64,000 nt of DNA from Winogradskyella undariae (GCF_013285155.1 NZ_JABTEL010000002.1:62001-126000); one strand, 5' to 3'. Positions 20,443-28,088 are shown, numbered from the stretch's first letter. Program-made: numbers and translations. Notes: generated from the letters alone by a model not told the origin.

Positions 20443-20852
20443 TGCAAGTCACAGTACATCGAAAAGCGCATTTTAACGCAGCACATAGACTGTATAGGAA
20501 AGATTGGAGTTTTGAGAAAAACGAAGAAGTATTCGGGTTATGTAATAACCCTAATTTTCATGGTCATAATTATGAACTAATCGCAAGCGTTAAAGGGGAA
20601 ATAGATCCTGATACAGGTTATGTTATTGATATAAAAATATTAAAAGATATTATTAAATCTGAAGTAGAAGATGCCTTCGACCATAAGAATTTAAATATTG
20701 AAGTTCCCGAGTTTCAGGAACTAAATCCTACAGTAGAAAATATTGCTGTAGTTATCTACAATAAAATTAAACCTAAACTTAAGCCGGAATTTCAACTAGA
20801 AATTACACTCTACGAAACACCTCGTAATTTTGTAACCTATTCTGGAGATTAG
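20442..20852 (+). CDS. queD: 6-carboxytetrahydropterin synthase (QueD/PTPS family)
   Basis: A 136-residue member of the 6-pyruvoyltetrahydropterin synthase family. The zinc ligands are visible as His 15 (HFNAAHRLY) and the HGH at 40-42 (NFHGHNYEL), with the catalytic Cys 34 in GLCNNPNF. FDHKNLN and the pterin-anchoring Glu in LYETPRNFV complete the family pattern. The likely reaction is dihydroneopterin triphosphate to 6-carboxy-tetrahydropterin in queuosine synthesis; a biopterin-type activity cannot be excluded from sequence. Its ATG overlaps the idi stop by one base and manA follows after four bases, implying translational coupling. Confidence 0.88.
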   Translation: MQVTVHRKAHFNAAHRLYRKDWSFEKNEEVFGLCNNPNFHGHNYELIASVKGEIDPDTGYVIDIKILKDIIKSEVEDAFDHKNLNIEVPEFQELNPTVENIAVVIYNKIKPKLKPEFQLEITLYETPRNFVTYSGD

Positions 20853-20856
20853 TTAT

Positions 20857-21828
20857 ATGAAAAACGTATTATATCCATTAAAATTTCAACCCATTTTAAA
20901 AGAAAAAATTTGGGGTGGAGAAAAATTAAATCAGCATTTTAATAAAGCTTCAGATTCTAAAAAACTAGGTGAAAGTTGGGAGGTAAGTACTGTTCCTAAC
21001 GATATTTCTGTTGTTATAAATGGAGATTTAAAGGGGCGTTCACTTCAAGATTTAGTTAATGAATATCAAGCCGGATTTTTAGGAGAGAAAAACTGGAAGC
21101 GTTTTGGTAATGAATTTCCACTACTCATCAAATTTATTGATGCTAAGCAAGATTTAAGTATTCAACTGCATCCTAATGATGAATTAGCTAGAAAACGACA
21201 TAATTCTTTTGGTAAAACAGAAATGTGGTATGTAATGCAAGCTGATGATGAAGCAAATTTAATTGTTGGATTCAATAAAAAAGTAAATAAAGAGATTTAT
21301 TTAAAACATTTAGAAGAGAAGGCCTTAACAGAGATTCTAAATTTTGATAAAGTAAAGGAAGGTGATACTTATTTTATTGAATCAGGTAGAGTTCATGCCA
21401 TAGGAGCAGGGGTTTTGTTAGCCGAAATTCAGCAAACGAGTGATGTAACGTATCGCGTTTACGACTGGGACCGTGTTGATGATGATGGAAATGAAAGAGA
21501 GCTTCATAATGATATCGCTATTGATGCTTTTGATTTTGAAATGAAAAATGATTTTAGAATCGATTATGAAAAACAAAAGAACAAAGCAAACCAAATGATA
21601 GGTTGTCCTTTTTTTACTACAAATTTTATTGAATTAGATACTGAAGTAGATAAAGTAAATATGCAAGATTCATTTATAATTTATATGTGTGTCGATGGTG
21701 AAGTTGAAATTTCTTCACCTATTTTAAACACGAGTATATCTAAAGGAGAAACGATTTTAATCCCTGCGAGTATTAAAAACTTTAAATTAAATTCGGCTTA
21801 CGGGAGGTTATTAGAAGTATACGTTTAA
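20857..21828 (+). CDS. manA: mannose-6-phosphate isomerase, class I
   Basis: A 323-residue zinc-dependent phosphomannose isomerase of the short bacterial type, converting mannose 6-phosphate and fructose 6-phosphate. The opening YPLKFQPILKEKIWGGEKL, SIQLHPNDELA with zinc-ligand His 105, KTEMWYVM with Glu 122, and the later RVHAIGAGVLLAEIQQTSD with a further zinc His are all family features. The C-terminal cupin-like part (SISKGETILIPASI) is present. It is the last gene of the idi-queD-manA cluster; the three have no shared pathway. Confidence 0.95.
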   Translation: MKNVLYPLKFQPILKEKIWGGEKLNQHFNKASDSKKLGESWEVSTVPNDISVVINGDLKGRSLQDLVNEYQAGFLGEKNWKRFGNEFPLLIKFIDAKQDLSIQLHPNDELARKRHNSFGKTEMWYVMQADDEANLIVGFNKKVNKEIYLKHLEEKALTEILNFDKVKEGDTYFIESGRVHAIGAGVLLAEIQQTSDVTYRVYDWDRVDDDGNERELHNDIAIDAFDFEMKNDFRIDYEKQKNKANQMIGCPFFTTNFIELDTEVDKVNMQDSFIIYMCVDGEVEISSPILNTSISKGETILIPASIKNFKLNSAYGRLLEVYV

Positions 21829-21878
21829 AACTTCAGATAAAAAGTAAATATGAGAATCAATTAATTAAAAGGATTTAG

Positions 21879-21886
21879 TATTTTTG
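21879..21886 (+). promoter_or_regulatory. -7 promoter element of the 89-residue protein gene
   Basis: TATTTTTG matches TAnnTTTG exactly and lies 24 bases before the ATG at 21911. Confidence 0.5.
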
Positions 21887-21910
21887 CGGTTACTATAAAA
21901 TAAAATTATT

Positions 21911-22180
21911 ATGGCAAATAAAAGAGAATTAAAAAAAGATATCAATTACGTATTAGGAGATATTATTGAAGCAGTTTATGTTTGGGAATTAGCTAATGCT
22001 CAAAAACCAACAAAAGATAGTGAAGCTGTTATTGATGAAGCTATTGTAACGTTTGATGAGTTAATTGCTCGTGTAAATGACAGAAGTGTAGAAAATAAAA
22101 AAGCTCATTTTAAAGCTATAAGTGCTGATCTTGAGTCAAAAGGAAGAGCTCTTATAGAAAAAATAAATAAATTAAATTAA
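21911..22180 (+). CDS. small helical protein of unknown function
   Basis: An 89-residue cytoplasmic protein, predicted almost entirely helical, with a conserved-looking start MANKRELKKDINYVLGDIIE and an acidic middle. There is no signal peptide, Cys or membrane segment. I recognise no named domain. A single-gene promoter lies upstream. A second TAAATTTG element overlaps its stop codon, and the tRNA-Thr gene follows 69 bases later. Confidence 0.8.
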   Translation: MANKRELKKDINYVLGDIIEAVYVWELANAQKPTKDSEAVIDEAIVTFDELIARVNDRSVENKKAHFKAISADLESKGRALIEKINKLN

Positions 22181-22208
22181 ATTTGCTTGCAGATTTAAAA
22201 ATCTATCT

Positions 22209-22216
22209 TAAATTTG
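22209..22216 (+). promoter_or_regulatory. promoter of tRNA-Thr
   Basis: TAAATTTG is an exact -7 element. A TTG at 22187-22189, inside TTTGCTTGC, lies 19 bases upstream as a plausible -33. A second TAAATTTG at 22178-22185 overlaps the preceding stop codon. A perfect hairpin, GCTTACC (22222-22228) with GGTAAGC (22236-22242), lies in the leader just before the tRNA. Confidence 0.55.
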
Positions 22217-22249
22217 CGCTCGCTTACCGATATTAGGTAAGCATTTATT

Positions 22250-22323
22250 GCCGATGTAGCTCAGCTGGCTAGAGCAGCTGATTTGTAATCAGCAGGTCGT
22301 GGGTTCGAGTCCCTCCATCGGCT
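22250..22323 (+). tRNA. tRNA-Thr (anticodon TGT)
   Basis: A 74-base cloverleaf. The acceptor arms GCCGATG/CATCGGC pair perfectly, the D stem is GCTC/GAGC, and the anticodon stem GCTGA/TCAGC has loop TTTGTAA (anticodon TGT at 22284-22286). The T arm is GTGGG-TTCGAGT-CCCTC with one T-T mismatch. The discriminator is T and no CCA is encoded. Confidence 0.96.
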
Positions 22324-22331
22324 CTTATTTA

Positions 22332-22366
22332 AAACTTCAATTACTGTAAAGTAGTTGGAGTTTTTT
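22332..22366 (+). terminator. terminator after tRNA-Thr
   Basis: The imperfect arms AAACTTCAATTACT and AGTAGTTGGAGTTT pair with G-T wobbles and are followed by TTTTTTG. Confidence 0.6.
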
Positions 22367-22446
22367 GTTTAATAGAAGTTTTTAGTTGAAAATAAGGGGA
22401 TTAGGCTTTTTAAAACGGAGTGATTCCTATTTAAATACAATAGAAC

Positions 22447-22480
22447 ATAAAAAATCCAATCATATAGTTATGATTGGATG
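22447..22480 (-). terminator. terminator after the DUF4369 lipoprotein gene
   Basis: The eleven-base perfect arms ATCCAATCATA (22454-22464) and TATGATTGGAT (22469-22479) are followed on the minus strand by TTTTTTAT. It lies 74 bases downstream of the gene end. Confidence 0.75.
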
Positions 22481-22553
22481 TTTAATATTTAAGAGTTATA
22501 TCTAAACTTTATATTATAAAAGTATCAGGTTTATGAGGAAATAACTAGTTGTC

Positions 22554-23255
22554 TTAATTTCTATTTGCTATAACTTCTTTTAGCTTTTTACCATAAAAAG
22601 AGTTTTTAATTTCTTCATTTAGGTTGTTGTAAATAGAATCTATATATACTGGATTAGCATTTTGCGTTTCGTATAAAGCTAGGTAAGGAGCAATTTCACT
22701 ATCCTTATTATTTATAGCGTATTGAATAGTGTAAGCATACTTACGTTTTATAAGTTTATCTGCTATATTATTTAAAGAGTCTAGTGTTATGCTGTCATTA
22801 TCTTTTTGTGCTATAAAACTAGCCTCAATTAAGTCAAGATTCTTGTGATTGTATGAAGACATCACTTTTACATATGCTTCTAAAAGCTCTTGTTGTTTAG
22901 AACCTTTAATTTCATAATCGTAATTAAAAGTTTTTAACGTTGTTGAGATTTCAGTAGTTCCTTTATCAGCGAAAAATGGAATGTAATGCTCGTCTTTATC
23001 ATTTTTATGAAGTTTTAAATAAAGGATAACAGGTTCGTCAATATTTGTATGTAATGAAAATTCTGTTTGGCCTGATATAACCATAGAATCTAAATCAATA
23101 ATACTAGAATCCCCTTCTTTTTGAAGATAAACGATTCCTTTTTTTAAGCCTTTAATGTTTCCTTTTAATGTGAAATTAGCATCATTGTCTTTACCACAAG
23201 ATACAGCTAATGCTACTAAAATTATGAGACTTAATACTTTGTTTAATTTTGTCAT
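22554..23255 (-). CDS. DUF4369 domain-containing lipoprotein
   Basis: A 233-residue secreted lipoprotein. The N-terminus has a hydrophobic stretch (VLSLIILVALAVSC) with a lipobox ending at Cys 20, so it is probably lipidated. The region FTLKGNIKGLKKGIVYLQKE, with alternating strands, is the DUF4369 pattern seen at the N-terminus of Bacteroidota thioredoxin-like lipoproteins. Here no thioredoxin CxxC domain follows; the rest is a helical region with EIAPYLALYETQ. It starts 51 bases after the DUF819 gene and may be co-transcribed with it. The function is unknown. Confidence 0.82.
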   Translation of the reverse strand: MTKLNKVLSLIILVALAVSCGKDNDANFTLKGNIKGLKKGIVYLQKEGDSSIIDLDSMVISGQTEFSLHTNIDEPVILYLKLHKNDKDEHYIPFFADKGTTEISTTLKTFNYDYEIKGSKQQELLEAYVKVMSSYNHKNLDLIEASFIAQKDNDSITLDSLNNIADKLIKRKYAYTIQYAINNKDSEIAPYLALYETQNANPVYIDSIYNNLNEEIKNSFYGKKLKEVIANRN

Positions 23256-23306
23256 GTTTTGCAGTGTAATTAGGTAAGCAAATATCTTATTTTAGTTTTA
23301 ATATAA

Positions 23307-24617
23307 CTAGCTAACGGCTGCTAATTCCATTAAAATAGTACAGCCAATAGCAGCAATAGTTCCAACAGCATATCCAAATACAGCAAGTAGAACTCCAACG
23401 GTTGCTAAAGACGGGTGAAATGCAGAAGCTACAATAGGGGCAGAGGCTGCTCCGCCAACATTGGCTTGGCTACCAACTGCTAAAAAGAAATAAGGCGCTT
23501 TAATTAGTTTGGCTACGACTACTAGTAGTATAGCGTGAATAGTCATCCATACAACACCAATAGCGATAAGACCAAGATTATCAAAAATCATGGTTAAATC
23601 CATTTTCATTCCGATACTAGCAACAAGAATGTAGATAAAAACACTTCCAAATTTACTTGCACCTGCACCTTCATAGTTTTTGGCTTTTGTATTTGATAAT
23701 AAGATAGCAATTAAAGTCGCGATACTAATCATCCAAAAGAATTTTGAGCCTAAGAAAGTGAAAATATTTCTTGTTGTTGGTGATTCTATTCCTGCAACAA
23801 CACCTTCAAAAAGAGGGCCTAAATAGTTAGCGCTTAAATGGGCGATACTTACCGTTCCGAAAGCAATCGCACAAATAATCATAATATCTGATAATGATGG
23901 ATTTCGCTTTACTTTTTCAGTAAACGTAGACATTTTTTCTTTTAATTCCTCAATAGAAGAAGTGTCTGCTTTTAGCCACTTATTAATTCTATCTCTTTTT
24001 CCGATACCAATTAATATAATAGCCATCCAAATATTAGCGACTACGATATCTACAAATACCATTCCTCCATATTTGGCTTGGTTATAACCAAAGATTTCTA
24101 GCATGGCTGTTTGGTTGGCACCTCCACCAATCCAACTTCCTGCTAAGGTAGAAAGCCCTCTCCAAACGGCATCTGGACCAACGCCTCCAACAGTATTTGG
24201 TGAAACGGTTGCAATTAATATAATAGCGATAGGTCCGCCTATAACAATCCCTAAAGTCCCTGTAAAAAACATTACTAATGCCTTCCATCCTAAATTAAAA
24301 ACAGCTTTTAAATCGATACTTAAAGTCATTAAAACTAAAGCGGCCGGTAATAAATAACGGCTAGAAACATAATATAAACTTGTACTGTGTTCTGTAATCA
24401 CTCCTGTTTCTGAAACTGTGGTCCATTCTGGTGAGATTAAACCTGTAGTTGTTAAAAGTGCAGGTAGCATGTAAGCCATAAATAAACCAGGTACTATTTT
24501 ATAAAACTTGGGCCAAAATCCTGTTTTTATAGATTCTGTGACAAACACAAAACCTAAAGCAATCATTAAGAGTCCAAATACAATAGTATCATCAGTAAAA
24601 ATTGGAGTATTATCCAT
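23307..24617 (-). CDS. DUF819 family membrane protein
   Basis: A polytopic inner-membrane protein with about ten or more hydrophobic segments, from the DUF819 (YjcL-like) family of putative transporters. Conserved stretches are YYVSSRYLLPAALVLMTLSI, GSWIGGGANQTAM, FVDIVVANIWM and VGSQANVGGAASAPIVA. I place the start at MDNTPIFTDD (24617, 436 residues). A frame start 11 codons upstream at 24650 would lie in a promoter-like TATTTTGC region. The substrate is unknown; the two glycine-rich hairpins resemble those of secondary transporters. Confidence 0.85.
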   Translation of the reverse strand: MDNTPIFTDDTIVFGLLMIALGFVFVTESIKTGFWPKFYKIVPGLFMAYMLPALLTTTGLISPEWTTVSETGVITEHSTSLYYVSSRYLLPAALVLMTLSIDLKAVFNLGWKALVMFFTGTLGIVIGGPIAIILIATVSPNTVGGVGPDAVWRGLSTLAGSWIGGGANQTAMLEIFGYNQAKYGGMVFVDIVVANIWMAIILIGIGKRDRINKWLKADTSSIEELKEKMSTFTEKVKRNPSLSDIMIICAIAFGTVSIAHLSANYLGPLFEGVVAGIESPTTRNIFTFLGSKFFWMISIATLIAILLSNTKAKNYEGAGASKFGSVFIYILVASIGMKMDLTMIFDNLGLIAIGVVWMTIHAILLVVVAKLIKAPYFFLAVGSQANVGGAASAPIVASAFHPSLATVGVLLAVFGYAVGTIAAIGCTILMELAAVS

Positions 24618-24662
24618 AAATAAAGTTATTTTAGAGCACGCAAAATACAAAAATTAAAAACT

Positions 24663-24693
24663 AAAAAAGTGACCATTTACGGTCACTTTTTTT
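24663..24693. terminator. terminator overlapping the stop codon of the RHH gene
   Basis: Perfect arms AAAAAAGTGACC (24663-24674) and GGTCACTTTTTT (24681-24692) around ATTTAC. It serves the minus-strand operon; its stem includes the TGA of the ribbon-helix-helix gene. Confidence 0.85.
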
Positions 24694-24862
24694 CTGTTGA
24701 ATCATCTTTTTGTTTGGGCTGCCTATTGTGTTCTTTTAGATATTGCATTAGCATCCATTCTATTTGTCCATTAGTGCTACGAAATTCGTCTGAAGCCCAT
24801 TTTTCAACGGCTTTCAGCATATCTTCATTCATTCGTAGTGCAAAGGCTTTCTTTTTAGACAT
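24683..24862 (-). CDS. Arc-like ribbon-helix-helix DNA-binding protein
   Basis: A 59-residue basic protein starting MSKKKAFALRMNEDMLKAVE, with KWASDEFRSTNGQIEWMLMQ and YLKEHNRQP following. The single strand (AFALRMN), helix and second helix with the conserved G/Q turn are the Arc/MetJ ribbon-helix-helix pattern, so it should bind DNA as a dimer of dimers. It is the last gene of the SPFH operon, five bases after the PH-like gene. A 23-base dyad lies at the promoter of that operon and is a good candidate operator; autoregulation is inferred. Confidence 0.85.
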   Translation of the reverse strand: MSKKKAFALRMNEDMLKAVEKWASDEFRSTNGQIEWMLMQYLKEHNRQPKQKDDSTEKK

Positions 24863-24867
24863 TATAA

Positions 24868-25368
24868 TTAATTAAATTTTGATTTATAATAAGCTATTAT
24901 GCTTTTAGCATTCTCTTGTTTTTGTGTTCCAAGTAATAGCTTTTTACCGTTTTTTAATTTTAGTTGAATTCCAATATCTCCAGATATGTTAATGGCTTGT
25001 CCTTTAGATCTGTTCCAAAGTGTTCCTCCTTTTAGTCCCCAACCTCCATAATCTGTAATAGGATCGTATGTTCTGATATATGCTTTTTCAATTTCACTCC
25101 ATTTAATTGTTTTATAATTCCAATGAATAGGGAAAAATTTATAGTGGATTCCTATTTCATCGATTCTAGAACTTAGCTTAACAAAAAAGATTAAACCTGT
25201 GGCTACTATAAATATAGAAATAAGTCCTATTAATTCAGAACTAGAATAATTATCAGGGTTTTCTAAATATGCTTTTATAAAAAGTCCTAAAGGAATTAAT
25301 GTGCTAATTGATATCAATATAATCAACCATAATTGATTGAAGCGTTGTTCTTCTTTAAATATCCTCAT
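24868..25368 (-). CDS. PH-like membrane protein of the SPFH operon
   Basis: A 166-residue protein with two N-terminal membrane helices (LWLIILISISTLIPLGLFI and LIGLISIFIVATGLIFF). A beta-rich C-terminal part follows (EIGIHYKFFPIHWNYKTIKW, SEIEKAYIRTYDPITDYGGW), and GIQLKLKNGKKLLLGTQKQE ends a bacterial PH-like fold. I do not recognise a specific family. Its ATG shares one base with the stop of the DUF4177 gene, so the two are translationally coupled. The role is unknown; the context suggests a membrane complex with the SPFH protein. Confidence 0.75.
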   Translation of the reverse strand: MRIFKEEQRFNQLWLIILISISTLIPLGLFIKAYLENPDNYSSSELIGLISIFIVATGLIFFVKLSSRIDEIGIHYKFFPIHWNYKTIKWSEIEKAYIRTYDPITDYGGWGLKGGTLWNRSKGQAINISGDIGIQLKLKNGKKLLLGTQKQENAKSIIAYYKSKFN

Positions 25369-25526
25369 TATCTATTTTTTTCGCGTTCAAAAACTACAGT
25401 AGACCAATTTACAGCAATTTGCTTAACGCTCCATCCTTCTCGAGCATATTGATTGAGTAAATCTTCAAAATTTTGAATACGGTTTCTAAAGCCTAGTCTT
25501 GGTGTTATTACTTTGTATTCTTTCAT
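25368..25526 (-). CDS. DUF4177 family small protein
   Basis: A 52-residue protein, MKEYKVITPRLGFRNRIQNF, then EDLLNQYAREGWSVKQIAVN and WSTVVFEREKNR. The pattern of an EYKV strand, a helix ending in the EGW turn, and a final VVFER strand is that of the DUF4177 family. The start codon at 25526 lies five bases after the SPFH gene stop, and the stop overlaps the next ATG by one base. The function is unknown. Confidence 0.8.
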   Translation of the reverse strand: MKEYKVITPRLGFRNRIQNFEDLLNQYAREGWSVKQIAVNWSTVVFEREKNR

Positions 25527-25530
25527 ATGT

Positions 25531-26391
25531 TTAATGATTTAAAGTGCCAGTGTTTAGTACTGGGGAGGCATCTTTATCTCCACATAATACAACCATTAGG
25601 TTACTGACCATAGCGGCTTTGCGTTCTTCATCTAAATCTACAACTTGTTTTTTGCTTAGTTGTTCAATAGCCATTTCTACCATACTTACGGCACCTTCTA
25701 CGATTTTATGTCTTGCAGCTACAATAGCTGTTGCTTGTTGGCGTTTTAACATGGCGTTTGCAATTTCTTGTGCATAAGCTAAGTAACCGATTCTAGCTTC
25801 TAAAACTTCTATACCAGCAATAGATAAACGCTCATCTATTTCTTTTTCTAATGCATTACTAACTTCATTTACACTAGATCGTAGCGTAATATCTTCATCA
25901 ACACCTTCATCTGCAAAATTATCGTAAGGATACATACTTGCTAATTTACGAACAGCAGCATCTGTTTGTACACGCACAAAATTTTCATAATTATCAACAT
26001 CAAAAGCAGCTTTGTAGGTGTTTTTAACACGCCAAACTAGAATTGTACTAATCATAATAGGATTTCCTAATTTGTCATTCACTTTTAAGCGTTCACTATC
26101 AAAATTACTAGCTCTTAAAGAAATTTTCTTTTTAGTATAAAAAGGATTTGCCCAATAAAAACCATTCTTTTTTACAGTACCAACGTATTTTCCGAATAAA
26201 AGTAAAACACGAGATCCATTAGGTTGCACCATAAGAAATCCACAAGCTAAAATTAAAGCAATTATAACACCGAATGTAGCCCAACCTGTTTTTGTGATAA
26301 TCATGATTGCAATACTTCCGAAAAAGAGTATTACAAATAAAAATAGCATAAGATACCCATTAGCAGGGACGATAATTTTTTCTTCTTTCAT
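25531..26391 (-). CDS. SPFH (stomatin/prohibitin-like) domain membrane protein
   Basis: A 286-residue protein with two N-terminal membrane helices ([20 protein letters not shown] and [17 protein letters not shown]). An SPFH/band-7 domain follows: [49 protein letters not shown] and [16 protein letters not shown]. The helical tail ([34 protein letters not shown]) probably oligomerises. Such proteins scaffold membrane microdomains. It heads a four-gene operon with DUF4177, PH-like and ribbon-helix-helix proteins; its promoter carries a dyad at 26423-26445. Confidence 0.92.
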   Translation of the reverse strand: MKEEKIIVPANGYLMLFLFVILFFGSIAIMIITKTGWATFGVIIALILACGFLMVQPNGSRVLLLFGKYVGTVKKNGFYWANPFYTKKKISLRASNFDSERLKVNDKLGNPIMISTILVWRVKNTYKAAFDVDNYENFVRVQTDAAVRKLASMYPYDNFADEGVDEDITLRSSVNEVSNALEKEIDERLSIAGIEVLEARIGYLAYAQEIANAMLKRQQATAIVAARHKIVEGAVSMVEMAIEQLSKKQVVDLDEERKAAMVSNLMVVLCGDKDASPVLNTGTLNH

Positions 26392-26422
26392 AAGTTCTAA
26401 ATTTAATTGATTGATAATTTAA

Positions 26423-26445
26423 TATGATATCAATATGATATCATA
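26423..26445 (-). promoter_or_regulatory. operator-like dyad at the SPFH operon promoter
   Basis: A 23-base dyad with perfect ten-base arms, TATGATATCA and TGATATCATA, and a three-base centre. It contains two GATATC cores 11 bases apart, one helical turn. It starts right at a -7-like TATCTTTA (26451-26444, minus strand), so a bound protein would cover the transcription start. The operon's own ribbon-helix-helix protein is the obvious candidate ligand. Confidence 0.55.
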
Positions 26446-26522
26446 AAGATATACTTTTATATATTAGTATCCTAATGTTTTATTTTGTTACAGTCTTGAA
26501 GAAAAAAGATATAATCAAACTT

Positions 26523-26538
26523 TGGCACACAGTTTGCA
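26523..26538 (+). promoter_or_regulatory. sigma-54 (RpoN) promoter
   Basis: TGGCAC (26523-26528), five bases, then TTGCA (26534-26538). The GG and GC pairs are separated by exactly ten bases, as sigma-54 promoters require, and both boxes match the -24/-12 consensus. Counting 12 bases on from the C of GC puts the start at 26549, the first base of a ten-base-pair RNA stem. Confidence 0.78.
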
Positions 26539-26548
26539 AAGTATTAAT

Positions 26549-26656
26549 TGTAATGCTAATAACATGTTACTCTAGGTAACAAGATTACAAAGTTGTAGCA
26601 TTACATTGGTTGGTTAGTTAGAAAAGCATCTCGTGGTTGGGATGCTTTTATTTTTT
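26549..26656 (+). ncRNA. candidate sigma-54-dependent small RNA
   Basis: A predicted transcript of about 108 nt. It starts with TGTAATGCTA (26549-26558), which pairs perfectly with TAGCATTACA (26596-26605). Inside that stem is a hairpin, TGTTAC (26565-26570) with GTAACA (26576-26581) around TCTAG. A linker of Gs and Ts (TTGGTTGGTTAGTTAG) follows, then a terminator hairpin AAAAGCATC/GATGCTTTT with a T-run. The only ATG (26564) meets TAG after three codons, so it is not a coding gene. It reads away from the SPFH operon and toward the convergent alpha/beta hydrolase gene. I do not recognise a known RNA family. Confidence 0.6.
26622..26656 (+). terminator. terminator of the candidate small RNA
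   Basis: Arms AAAAGCATC (26622-26630) and GATGCTTTT (26641-26649) with loop TCGTGGTTGG, then ATTTTTTG. Confidence 0.75.
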
Positions 26657-26665
26657 GTTTTTTAA

Positions 26666-26693
26666 TAAAAAAAGCATCACGGTAGTGATGCTT
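26666..26693 (-). terminator. terminator of the alpha/beta hydrolase gene
   Basis: Nine-base perfect arms AAGCATCAC (26672-26680) and GTGATGCTT (26685-26693), with a T-run on the minus strand. It lies 34 bases downstream of the gene end. Its stem shares the GCATC core of the small-RNA terminator beside it. Confidence 0.8.
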
Positions 26694-26726
26694 ATAGTTT
26701 TTAGAGCCTTAAATGATAATATAAAA

Positions 26727-27653
26727 TTATGGTTCTATAAAATTTGTGATACTTATAATAAGCTGTGGAGAAATAGCTCTAAAAGATTCGTTATAAGATT
26801 TTGAATTTTCTAAATCACCTCCTTCAATTTCAAAGAGCACGTGATTCATGTTTTCTATGATTACTAATTGGGATTTTTCATTAGCAGCATTTAATACTTC
26901 GGCTTCTTTTTCTGAAACTTGAAGATCTTTTGTTCCGTTTATAATAAGAATAGGCATATCTAGATCCTTAATTATTTCTGTAGGGTTATAAGACATCCAA
27001 TTCATCATAAAGGGTTGTATCTCGGCGTTAAATACAGAAGCTAAAGCAATAGGGAAATCTGTTGTTGTTTTTCCTTCTTTTAAGCTTGTTACAATACGTT
27101 TTGTGTCTTCACTAAACATTGGTGCCGTTTTATCAATTTGCTCAATTAATACATCTCCTATATTATTACCAGCACCAGCTAATGAAATAAAACCATCAGC
27201 TTTATCTTTTGCAGATACCATACCAACTAAACTTCCTTGGCTATGACCAATAACGTAAATCTTATTATAATTATTTTTTTCTTTGAAGTAATCTAAGACG
27301 TCTGAAGCATCAGTTATAAAATCATCAAACATCATGTTTTTGTCTATATTATTATGTAGAATTTGTTTTACAACACGTTTATCATATCTAAAAGTTGCAA
27401 TTCCATTATTAGTAAGTCCTTCTGCTAATTTTTTTAAAGAATTATTTTTAAGAAAATTCTGATTACCATTTCTGTTGGTAGGACCAGAGCCTGCTATGAT
27501 AATTGCTAAATTTGGTTTTTCAATGTCATTAGGAGTTAGTAATGTACCATCTATCCATTTTGATACTGATAATTCATCTTCGGTATAAGTTGTAGCTTGG
27601 CTGAAACCTAAAAAGGTTGTTAAAGATATAAAGAGGATTAAATATTTTTTCAT
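26727..27653 (-). CDS. secreted alpha/beta hydrolase
   Basis: A 308-residue alpha/beta-fold hydrolase with an N-terminal signal peptide (YLILFISLTTFLGFSQA). The catalytic triad can be read as Ser in GHSQGS (about residue 145), Asp in INGTKDLQV, and His in ENMNHVLF. The IIAGSGPTNRNGN segment near residue 55 forms the oxyanion-hole loop. It resembles periplasmic serine esterases/peptidases of the Bacteroidota; the substrate is unknown. It is a single-gene unit with its own terminator, and a promoter-like TAACTTTA lies 21 bases upstream. Confidence 0.87.
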   Translation of the reverse strand: MKKYLILFISLTTFLGFSQATTYTEDELSVSKWIDGTLLTPNDIEKPNLAIIIAGSGPTNRNGNQNFLKNNSLKKLAEGLTNNGIATFRYDKRVVKQILHNNIDKNMMFDDFITDASDVLDYFKEKNNYNKIYVIGHSQGSLVGMVSAKDKADGFISLAGAGNNIGDVLIEQIDKTAPMFSEDTKRIVTSLKEGKTTTDFPIALASVFNAEIQPFMMNWMSYNPTEIIKDLDMPILIINGTKDLQVSEKEAEVLNAANEKSQLVIIENMNHVLFEIEGGDLENSKSYNESFRAISPQLIISITNFIEP

Positions 27654-27873
27654 ATTAATAGTTTTAAAAGTGTCTAAAGTTACTTCATATTGAATTAAAT
27701 TTTACATAATGAATTAATTTTTATTTCTAATAACATCTATTAAACGTATAAAAACATGAATTTCTACACGTGTATTTTGTCGGTAAAAAGAGTGTTTTAA
27801 TCGATAAATGTTAAAATTTAATGTATTTCATCGATTAAATATGTTTATTGTCTAATGAATTGAAAATGAATTA

Positions 27874-28022
27874 TATATTTGACTCGTACTGAAATTAAGT
27901 TTTAGTTCAATGGATTAATTAATTAATATTTGCCATGTGTTGAGTTGGCTTAGAGACCCTGAATCTACCAGCATATAAAAGCAAATAAAATGAAAACCGA
28001 GATTGAGGGATCTCGGTTTTTT
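27874..28022 (+). other. orphan promoter-terminator pair, possible small RNA
   Basis: The 435-base gap between two minus-strand hydrolase genes holds an exact plus-strand -7 element, TATATTTG (27874-27881). It also holds a strong plus-strand terminator: AAAACCGAGA (27993-28002) pairs with TCTCGGTTTT (28011-28020), then a T-run. No open frame lies between them. A transcript of about 130 nt is possible. The hairpin may instead be the terminator of the minus-strand gene ending at 28089, since the minus side also carries TTTT. Confidence 0.35.
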
Positions 28023-28088
28023 GTTTTTATAATTTTTTTATAAGGTGTTTTTTTAGCCATTTTGACTTCTACATACAATCATAATCTC

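Noticed and set aside
27930..28022. The interval as SRP or 6S RNA
   Set aside because: No SRP tetraloop or asymmetric-loop signature and no long rod-like fold; only a terminator hairpin is certain.
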